Below are positions 13,205-19,033 of a DNA stretch of 19,033 nt, in pieces. Position 1 is the stretch's first letter, and every line of letters begins with the position of its first letter. A program made the translations under genes and the position numbers. Location: NCBI GenBank assembly GCA_019113125.1, contig DXIA01000072.1, positions 1 to 19,033 on the forward strand, given 5' to 3'. This stretch comes from Candidatus Pygmaiobacter gallistercoris (lineage in GTDB: Bacteria > Bacillota > Clostridia > Oscillospirales > Ruminococcaceae). Below the pieces are notes generated by a model, which had not been told where the DNA came from, searched no databases, and was given only the letters and a program-made list of their open reading frames with translations.

Positions 13205-15280
13205 TTATTCCACCGGATGCAGATACCTGCCCCGGGTGAACGCCCCGTCGGGGTAGCTCTCCCCGGCGAGATACAGCCCGGTCAGCCGGGCGATTTGTTC
13301 CGGCGATTCGGTGGTGAAGTAGAGCAGCTCGAAGTCGGCGGCCGCCAGCTCCCGCCGCCGGTCCCCCATCCAGAGGGGGACGGGGTTGAGCAGCTCCCGC
13401 GCGCCGTCCGGCCCCGGGCCGGAGCAGACCACCGCGAGTTTCTTGCCCTTGCGGTCGGTGAGGGCGCTCTGCCCGCCGCAGTGCGCGCAGTCGCCCCCCG
13501 CCGCCCGGACCGGGCAGGCGCGGGTCAGCATCAGCGGCAGATGGCCGCAGCCGATCAGCCCGATTTTTGCTCCCTCGGGAAAGGCGGCGAGCCGGGCGGC
13601 GGGCAGCTCGATCGAGAGGACCGCCGCCGAGAGGCCGAGCTTCTCGTACTCCGCGAGGGCGAGGGTGTTGGTGATGTTCAGCCCAAAGCCGCCGATCAGC
13701 TCGGCGCCCGGCGCGATCTGGTTTGCCAGCGCGAGGGCGCCGATGTTCGGGATCTCGAACGCCGCAAAGCCGGCCGCCGCGGCGGCTGCGAGCGCGCGGG
13801 CGGTCTCCCCGTCCTCAAACAGCGCGCGGGGCAGCGCGAGGATCGCCTTTTTGCGCCAGTCATGGGGGATCTTCTCAAATTCCGAAAGGGGGAAGATCAG
13901 CCGGTCGGCGAGGATCGCGGCCTCGTCGCTGCACTGGCCGAGCGACCCAAACCGCAGCCAGAGCCGCCGGCGGCGGGGTCCTCGCGCCCCGGCCGGGGGC
14001 AGCGGCGCGGGCGCAAACGGGTGGGGCCGGGGGGTCTCCCGCTCGGCGAGCAGCTCCTCCAGCGCCTGCCGCCGCAGCCGGTTGATCTCGGCGGCGGGCA
14101 GCCAGCGCCCCCCGGTGCCCGAGAGGGTGGTCTGCTCGGCAAAAAACGGGGTGCCCCCGGTCTTTGCGAGGGCGCGGCGGTACCCCTCGTCGAGGGCCGC
14201 CTGCTCCTGCCTTGCCGCGCCCGGCGGGGTGTCGGTGGCCGCCGTGGCCCGGTTGCCCGCCCGGTCGGCGGCGGTGAGGGCCGCCCCCTGTTCGGTCAGG
14301 GTCAGCGCCAGCGCGACCGGCACCGACTCCCGCTCCCGGCGGTAGAGCTCCCGCAGCTTTGGCAGCGCGGCGCGGGTCGCCTCGGCCTGCTGCTCGTCCC
14401 GGCGGCCGAACATCTTCTCGGAGAGGTAGCTCCCGGTGTAAAAGCCGTCGGTAAAGCCCGCCCGGCTGAACGCCTGCTCGAGCAGCAGCGGGTCGAATGC
14501 GCCGCCGTCCCGGGCGGCCCGGGCGGCGGTGACCGCCGCCGCGACATACTCCGGGGTGCGCAGCCGCCCCTCGATCTTGACGCAGCGCACCCCCATTTTT
14601 TCGATCTCGGGCATCCGGTCGATCAGCGAGAGGTCCCGCAGGCTCAGATAGTACCCCTGCTGCCCGCCGAGCCGGTAGGGCAGCCGGCAGGGCCCGGCGC
14701 AGCCGCCCCGGTTGCCGCTGCGGCCCCCGAAGAAGGCCGAGAGGTAGCACTGGCCGGACACCGACATGCAGAGGGCGCCGTGCAGAAAGATCTCAGTCTC
14801 GATGCCGCACTCGGCGGTGATCCGCGCGATCTCCTCCCTTGTCAGCTCCCGGGCGAGGATCACCCGGGAAAAGCCCATCGCGGCGAGCTGCTTTGCCCCG
14901 GCGAGGTTCATCACCGACATCTGGGTCGAGCCGTGCAGCGGGATGCCGGGGGCGCAGCGGCGGATGAGGGCGGCCGCCGCGAGGTCCTGGGCGATCACCG
15001 CGTCCGCCCCCGACGCCGCGATCGCCCCGACCGCCTCCTCGAGGCCCGGCAGCTCCCCGTCAAAACAGAGGGTGTTGAGGGTGACGTTGACCTTCACCCC
15101 CCGCGCGTGGGCATAGCACACCGCCCGGATCAGCGCGTCCGGGGCAAAGTTGCCCGCCCCCCGGCGGGCGTTGTAGCCGGTAAGGCCGAGGTAGACGCTG
15201 TCCGCCCCGGCGCAGACGGCGGCGCGGAGCATCTCCTCGTTGCCGACCGGGGCGAGGATCTCGAGTTTTTGCTCAGACAC
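13205..15280 (-). CDS. U32 family protein with DUF3656-type insert (RlhA/TrhP-like RNA hydroxylation protein)
   Basis: Annotated historically as a peptidase or collagenase. Characterised relatives (E. coli RlhA and TrhP) are needed for 23S rRNA or tRNA hydroxylation. Residues 161-178 (ETEIFLHGALCMSVSGQC) match the U32 signature, followed by GGRSGNRGGCAGPCR. Cys171, 178, 194 and 198 are the likely Fe-S ligands. The middle part, about 300-420, has the size and WLPAAEINRLRRQALEEL pattern of DUF3656. A second U32 half with another Cys cluster (CPVRAAGGDCAHCGG) follows. At 691 residues it resembles RlhA (about 650) more than the shorter TrhP. The start is a GTG at 15280, overlapping the zapA end by 8 nt. 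Which RNA it modifies is inferred only. Confidence 0.9.
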   Translation of the reverse strand: MSEQKLEILAPVGNEEMLRAAVCAGADSVYLGLTGYNARRGAGNFAPDALIRAVCYAHARGVKVNVTLNTLCFDGELPGLEEAVGAIAASGADAVIAQDLAAAALIRRCAPGIPLHGSTQMSVMNLAGAKQLAAMGFSRVILARELTREEIARITAECGIETEIFLHGALCMSVSGQCYLSAFFGGRSGNRGGCAGPCRLPYRLGGQQGYYLSLRDLSLIDRMPEIEKMGVRCVKIEGRLRTPEYVAAAVTAARAARDGGAFDPLLLEQAFSRAGFTDGFYTGSYLSEKMFGRRDEQQAEATRAALPKLRELYRRERESVPVALALTLTEQGAALTAADRAGNRATAATDTPPGAARQEQAALDEGYRRALAKTGGTPFFAEQTTLSGTGGRWLPAAEINRLRRQALEELLAERETPRPHPFAPAPLPPAGARGPRRRRLWLRFGSLGQCSDEAAILADRLIFPLSEFEKIPHDWRKKAILALPRALFEDGETARALAAAAAAGFAAFEIPNIGALALANQIAPGAELIGGFGLNITNTLALAEYEKLGLSAAVLSIELPAARLAAFPEGAKIGLIGCGHLPLMLTRACPVRAAGGDCAHCGGQSALTDRKGKKLAVVCSGPGPDGARELLNPVPLWMGDRRRELAAADFELLYFTTESPEQIARLTGLYLAGESYPDGAFTRGRYLHPVE

Positions 15281-15620
15281 CGGCGTTCCCCTTCAGCCGC
15301 TCGAGCTCGCCCCGCAGCCGGGCGAGCTCCCGCTTTGCCTCCTCGGCCTCGAGCTTTGCCTTGGCGGCGTCCTCGAGGTAGTCCCGGATCTGGCTGCGCA
15401 TGTTGTCGGCCGAGGCGCTCGCCTTCTCCAGCTCGTCGAGATAGTCCAGCGCCGAGAGCACCGCCGCGGCGGTCACCGAGGCGGTGGGGTTCTGGGCGAG
15501 GATCTCCCCCATGCTGCGGTCGAGTTTCTCGGCCAGCGAGAGGGTGTACTCCTCGGAATCGGTCGTCGAGATCACATAGCTGCAGCCGCAGATCTCGAGT
15601 CTCACTTTATTTGTCGGCAT
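15273..15620 (-). CDS. zapA: Cell division protein ZapA
   Basis: A 115-residue FtsZ-ring associated protein that bundles FtsZ filaments. The N-terminal globular part starts VRLEICGCSYVISTTDSEEY, matching the ZapA beta-hairpin (typically I-x-G-x-x-Y-x-I). The rest is a long charged coiled coil (about 60-112: EEAKRELARLRGELERL). The frame opens further upstream to 15758, but the ATG at 15620 has GGAGG 8 nt before it and begins at the conserved domain, and the longer form would cross the promoter. It is the first gene of the zapA-U32-dut-DUF4321-maf-MATE run. The U32 start codon lies inside its 3' end. Confidence 0.92.
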   Translation of the reverse strand: MPTNKVRLEICGCSYVISTTDSEEYTLSLAEKLDRSMGEILAQNPTASVTAAAVLSALDYLDELEKASASADNMRSQIRDYLEDAAKAKLEAEEAKRELARLRGELERLKGNAGV

Positions 15621-15654
15621 TTCTGCCACCTCCATCCTTGTTCGCATCCAATTC

Positions 15655-15660
15655 ATTATA
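15655..15660 (-). promoter_or_regulatory. Promoter -10 element for the zapA operon
   Basis: A perfect TATAAT on the minus strand (15660-15655) in an AT-rich patch. The hexamer 17 bp upstream is a weak TTTCTT (15683-15678). The predicted start leaves a leader of about 28 nt before zapA. It lies about 110 bp from the divergent glgP -10 box. Confidence 0.6.
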
Positions 15661-15744
15661 ATATAAACTGTCCAATTAAGAAAGGGCCGGCCGGCGATTT
15701 TTGTAACGAATCCCGTTTTTGGCCGCCGGGCGGGGGGCGAATGA

Positions 15745-15773
15745 TTGAAAAGCCCCAAAAAAGCCGATATAAT
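15745..15773 (+). promoter_or_regulatory. Promoter of glgP
   Basis: TTGAAA (15745-15750), a 17-bp spacer and a perfect TATAAT (15768-15773). The predicted start is near 15780, about 55 nt before the start codon. Confidence 0.85.
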
Positions 15774-15793
15774 GGAACTGTATCCGCATCCAC

Positions 15794-15812
15794 GGCGGCA
15801 GAGCCGCCTTTT
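15794..15812 (+). terminator. Terminator-like hairpin in the glgP leader
   Basis: GGCGGC-AGA-GCCGCC forms a perfect 6-bp GC stem directly followed by TTTT, between the glgP promoter and its ribosome site. It could attenuate transcription or protect the 5' end. The short stem and U4 tract make full termination unlikely. Confidence 0.4.
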
Positions 15813-15834
15813 GAAAATAAATGAGGTGATTTTG

Positions 15835-18246
15835 TTGAATCAAAAGATGACCGCAAAGGAGCTGGACCGGCGGATCCGGGAGACGCTGCACAGCGAGTTC
15901 TCGCAGGACGATCTCGCCAGCGCGTCCGACGATCAGATGTACCGCGCCCTTGCGCTGGTCACCCGCCAGATCCTCAGCGAGCGGCGCAAGAAGTTCATGG
16001 CCCAGACCTATGGGGAGAACGCAAAGCAGGTCTACTACCTCTGCATGGAGTTCCTCATGGGCCGCTCCCTCAAGACGAATCTGTTCAACCTCGGCCTTGC
16101 CGACCTCGCCGAGCAGGTGATGGCGGGCTACGGGGTCAAGCTGACGAATCTCTATGAGCTCGAGCCGGACGCCGGCCTTGGCAACGGCGGCCTCGGGCGG
16201 CTGGCGGCCTGCTATCTCGACGGGATGGCCACCACCGGGCTGCCCGGCACCGGCTACTCGATCCTCTACGAGTACGGCATCTTCCGCCAGAAGATCGTCG
16301 ACGGCTGGCAGCAGGAGCTGGTGGACAACTGGCTGCCGGGCGGCCAGGTCTGGCTCAAGGGCCATCCCGACCAGGCGGTCGAGGTGCGGTTTGGCGGCGA
16401 GGTGCAGGAGCGGTGGGACGGCAGCTACCACCACGTCGAGCTCAAGAACTACGACGCGGTGCTCGCGATCCCCTACGACATGTACGTCTCGGGCTATGAC
16501 TCGAACGGGGTCTCCCAGCTGCGGCTGTGGGCGGCGAAGGCGCCGGGCATCGACATGGCGGCCTTCAACCAGGGGGACTACACCAGCGCGCTGCGGCAGA
16601 ACTCGACCGCCGAGCTGATCAGCAAGGTGCTCTACCCCAACGACAACCACGTCGAGGGCAAGATCCTGCGGCTGCGCCAGCAGTACTTCCTCTCCTGCGC
16701 CTCGATCGCCGACATCGTGCAGCGGCATCTGGCGCAGTACGGCTCGATCGAGAACCTGCCCGACAAGGTCGCGATCCAGATCAACGACACCCACCCCACC
16801 CTCGCGATCCCCGAGCTGATGCGGATCCTGCTGGACGAGTGCGGCTACAGCTGGGAGGCGGCGTTTGACATGGTGCGGCGCACCTTCGCCTACACCAACC
16901 ACACCGTCATGAGCGAGGCGCTCGAGAAGTGGAACGAGGACATCTTCCGCACCACCCTGCCCCGGATCTACCAGATCGTGGTCGAGCTCGACCGGCGGGC
17001 CCGGGCCGAGCTGATGGAGTACTTCGACGGGGACAAGGGCAAGGTCGACTATATGGCGATGCTGGGGGACGGCCAGGTGCGGATGGCGAACATCTGCGCC
17101 TATGTCTGCCACGCGATCAACGGGGTCTCGAAGCTCCACAGCGAGATCATCAAGCAGAGCGTCTTCCACGATTACTATCTGTATAAGCCCACCGCCTTCA
17201 AGAACGTCACCAACGGCATCGCCTGGCGGCGGTGGATGCTGCAGTCGAACCCCGGCCTGACCGACCTGGTCGAGGAGGCGATCGGCAGCGGCTTTAAGAA
17301 GGACGCCTCCGAGCTGTCGAAACTCTTCGCCTACCAAAACGACTCCGCCTTTCTCGAGAAACTCACGGCGGTCAAGCACAGGAACAAGGAGATCTTCGCC
17401 GACTACGTCAAGCGGACGACCGGTGTGACCCTGAACACCGACTCGATCTTCGACGTGCAGGTCAAGCGGCTGCACGAGTACAAGCGCCAGCACCTCAACG
17501 CGCTGAACATCGCGGCCCAGTACCTCTGGCTGAAGGCGAACCCGAACGCCGACTTCGTGCCCAAGACCTACATCTTCGGGGCGAAGGCCGCGCCCGGCTA
17601 CTATATGGCAAAGCAGATCATCCGGCTGCTCTGCACCCTCGGCAAGGTGATCGACGCCGACGAGTCGGTGCGGGGCAAGCTGCAGGTGCTCTATCTGCAG
17701 GACTACTCGGTCACGATGAGCGAGCGGCTGATGCCGGCCAGTGAGATCTCGGAGCAGATCAGCCTCGCCGGCACCGAGGCGAGCGGCACCGGCAACATGA
17801 AGTTCATGCTCAACGGCGCGCCGACCCTCGGCACCCACGACGGGGCGAACATCGAGATCGAGGCGGCCGCCGGCAAGGAGAACTTCTTCCAGTTCGGCAT
17901 GTCGGCCGAGAAGGTCGCCGAGCTGCGCCGGTTTGGCTACCTGCCCAGCAGTTTCATCTCGGACGACGAGATCGCCGGCGAGGTGCTCGGGTTCCTCGAG
18001 CGGGGGCTCGACGGCAAGAACTTCTCGGAGGTCGTCTCGAACCTCGAGACCCAGGACCCCTATATGGTGATGGCGGATTTCCGGGACTACCGCCGCGCCC
18101 AGGCGCTGGTCTCGAAGACCTATCAGGACCAGAAGGCCTTCGCCCGGATGAGCCTTTGCAACATCGCCGGCAGCGGCATCTTCTCGGCCGACCGCGCGGT
18201 GGGCGAGTACGCGCGGGACATCTGGAACGTCCGTCCGGTCCGGTAA
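15835..18246 (+). CDS. glgP: Glycogen/maltodextrin phosphorylase (GT35)
   Basis: Releases glucose-1-phosphate from alpha-1,4-glucans using phosphate and pyridoxal phosphate. At about 804 residues it has the full family length. The conserved core includes YYLCMEFLMGRSL near the N-terminus, GLGNGGLGRLAACYLD (starting near 116), DTHPTLAIPELMRIL, and the cofactor segment EASGTGNMKFMLNGA with the PLP lysine at residue 656. A TTG at 15835 is chosen: GAGGTGA lies about 8 nt before it, while the first in-frame ATG (15847) is too far from that site. The frame continues upstream into the promoter, which is rejected. It is transcribed away from zapA and followed by a GH13 hydrolase gene, consistent with alpha-glucan breakdown. 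Glycogen versus maltodextrin preference cannot be read. Confidence 0.96.
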   Translation: MNQKMTAKELDRRIRETLHSEFSQDDLASASDDQMYRALALVTRQILSERRKKFMAQTYGENAKQVYYLCMEFLMGRSLKTNLFNLGLADLAEQVMAGYGVKLTNLYELEPDAGLGNGGLGRLAACYLDGMATTGLPGTGYSILYEYGIFRQKIVDGWQQELVDNWLPGGQVWLKGHPDQAVEVRFGGEVQERWDGSYHHVELKNYDAVLAIPYDMYVSGYDSNGVSQLRLWAAKAPGIDMAAFNQGDYTSALRQNSTAELISKVLYPNDNHVEGKILRLRQQYFLSCASIADIVQRHLAQYGSIENLPDKVAIQINDTHPTLAIPELMRILLDECGYSWEAAFDMVRRTFAYTNHTVMSEALEKWNEDIFRTTLPRIYQIVVELDRRARAELMEYFDGDKGKVDYMAMLGDGQVRMANICAYVCHAINGVSKLHSEIIKQSVFHDYYLYKPTAFKNVTNGIAWRRWMLQSNPGLTDLVEEAIGSGFKKDASELSKLFAYQNDSAFLEKLTAVKHRNKEIFADYVKRTTGVTLNTDSIFDVQVKRLHEYKRQHLNALNIAAQYLWLKANPNADFVPKTYIFGAKAAPGYYMAKQIIRLLCTLGKVIDADESVRGKLQVLYLQDYSVTMSERLMPASEISEQISLAGTEASGTGNMKFMLNGAPTLGTHDGANIEIEAAAGKENFFQFGMSAEKVAELRRFGYLPSSFISDDEIAGEVLGFLERGLDGKNFSEVVSNLETQDPYMVMADFRDYRRAQALVSKTYQDQKAFARMSLCNIAGSGIFSADRAVGEYARDIWNVRPVR

Positions 18247-18261
18247 TTTTCTGATCTTTTC

Positions 18262-18289
18262 ACCGGCGGGAGCGCTGTCTCCCGCCGGT
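18262..18289 (+). terminator. Hairpin between glgP and the GH13 gene (weak terminator or processing site)
   Basis: ACCGGCGGGAG (18262-18272) pairs perfectly with 18279-18289 over a 6-nt loop. The following sequence, CTGTTCTATCC, lacks a good T-tract. No clear promoter for the next gene is seen, so partial read-through is likely. Confidence 0.5.
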
Positions 18290-18323
18290 CTGTTCTATCC
18301 AGAACCTCAAAAGGGGGCATGAT

Positions 18324-19033
18324 ATGCAGAACACCCAAACCACCATCTACAACCCGCTTTGCCCCGGCTGCAAGACCCCGTTCGGGGCGGTGCCGGTCGG
18401 GACGGCGGTCAGCTTTTCCCTCTCGGTGCCGGCCACCCTCGGCTGCACCACCCCGTATCTGTGCATCGCGCGGTGGGACGAACCCGCCCAGCTGATCGCG
18501 ATGACCCCGGCGGGAAAGGAGGGGGAGCGGGACCTCTTCACCCTGACCTACACCCCCGAGCGGATCGGGGCCTACTTCTACTACTTTGACCTCTATGTCA
18601 ACTACACCAAGGTCTTCCGGGGCGCGGCGGGGGAGGGGTATCTCTCGAGCGCGCCGCAGGGGGACCGCTACCAGCTGACCGTCTACCAGCCGGACTTTAC
18701 CACCCCGGCGGCGCTGCGGGGCGGGGTGCTCTACCAGATCTTCCCCGACCGGTTCTTCGAGGGCAAGCCCCATACCGAGATGCCGTTTGCCGACCGGTAC
18801 TACCGCAAGAACAAGGACGGCGAGCCCTACTTCTGGCCGACCGAGAAGAGCGACGGGCTGCTCAACCTCGACTACTTCGGGGGGGACTTTGCCGGCATCG
18901 AGCAGAAACTGCCCTACCTCTCTTCGCTCGGGGTGACCATCCTCTACCTCAACCCGATCTTCGAGGCCCACTCGAACCACCGGTACAACACCGCGAACTA
19001 TATGAAACCCGACCCGCTGCTCGGCACCGAGGA
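18324..19033 (+). CDS. GH13 alpha-amylase family glycoside hydrolase, N-terminal part (cut by window edge)
   Basis: The visible 236 residues begin with a beta-sandwich-like domain of about 125 residues, comparable to the N-domains of neopullulanase/cyclomaltodextrinase-type enzymes. The (beta/alpha)8 barrel start follows, GGVLYQIFPDRFFEG at about 134-148. Further on are NLDYFGGDFAGIEQKLPYLSSLGV and LYLNPIFEAHSNHRYNTANY, the GH13 strand-2/3 region. Catalytic Asp/Glu/Asp residues lie beyond the window. The segment NTANYMKPDP differs from the commoner DTADYxKIDP. The start is ATG at 18324 with AAGGGGG upstream. No signal peptide is seen, so it probably acts in the cytoplasm alongside GlgP. The exact specificity is undetermined. 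Confidence 0.92.
   Translation, partial: MQNTQTTIYNPLCPGCKTPFGAVPVGTAVSFSLSVPATLGCTTPYLCIARWDEPAQLIAMTPAGKEGERDLFTLTYTPERIGAYFYYFDLYVNYTKVFRGAAGEGYLSSAPQGDRYQLTVYQPDFTTPAALRGGVLYQIFPDRFFEGKPHTEMPFADRYYRKNKDGEPYFWPTEKSDGLLNLDYFGGDFAGIEQKLPYLSSLGVTILYLNPIFEAHSNHRYNTANYMKPDPLLGTE

Noticed and set aside
13217..15661. 814-codon plus-strand open frame opposite the U32 gene and zapA
   Set aside because: The composition is Gly/Arg/Pro-rich without motifs. The opposite strand encodes a clear U32 protein and ZapA.
15621..15758. 46-residue N-terminal extension of ZapA
   Set aside because: It spans the AT-rich promoter with a TATAAT box, and the conserved domain begins right at the ATG at 15620, which has GGAGG upstream.
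15676..17838. 720-codon minus-strand open frame opposite glgP
   Set aside because: Shadow of glgP, which has all phosphorylase motifs. It also crosses the glgP promoter.

Overview
The window looks like a chromosomal segment from a GC-rich Clostridia bacterium, most likely in the Oscillospiraceae/Ruminococcaceae group (inference). The reasons are the strongly GC-rich third codon positions, Firmicutes-type AspRS and HisRS, an MgsA gene close to an mre/min-type cluster, a DUF4321 gene next to maf, a U32 protein next to zapA, and strong AGGAGG-like ribosome sites. Nearly every base is assigned to a housekeeping gene. I see no rRNA, tRNA, CRISPR array or prophage.

Layout, left to right. (1) 1-~751: the 5' half of an AT-richer IS3-family insertion sequence on the minus strand (orfB cut by the window edge, orfA complete). 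A perfect 17-bp hairpin buries the ribosome site of orfA. (2) ~752-1083: a non-coding GC-rich spacer ending in a terminator. (3) 1084-4163, minus: hisS-aspS, translationally coupled, with a clear sigma-70-type promoter and a terminator. (4) 4305-5454, minus: a shortened MinD-like ATPase gene followed by mgsA, again with its own promoter and terminator. (5) 5626-10216, minus: the cell-elongation operon mreB-mreC-mreD-mrdA (PBP2), with a promoter, a structured leader and a terminator. (6) 10436-15620, minus: zapA, U32 family protein, dut, DUF4321 membrane protein, maf and a MATE transporter, tightly packed and probably one operon. (7) 15835-19033, plus: glgP (glycogen/maltodextrin phosphorylase) diverging from zapA, then the start of a GH13 alpha-glucan hydrolase that runs off the window.

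Functionally, the centre is a cell-shape and division neighbourhood: ZapA acts on FtsZ, MreBCD and PBP2 direct side-wall synthesis, and the MinD-like protein is a possible positioning ATPase. Dut and Maf are nucleotide house-cleaning hydrolases, and the two tRNA synthetases form a small unit of their own. The right edge begins an alpha-glucan degradation module.

I did not find a convincing undescribed system. The most interesting points are the MinD-like protein that stops before the usual membrane-targeting helix and has no MinC, MinE or RodA beside it, the IS hairpin that sequesters the transposase ribosome site, and terminator-like hairpins in the mreB-mreC gap and the glgP leader.
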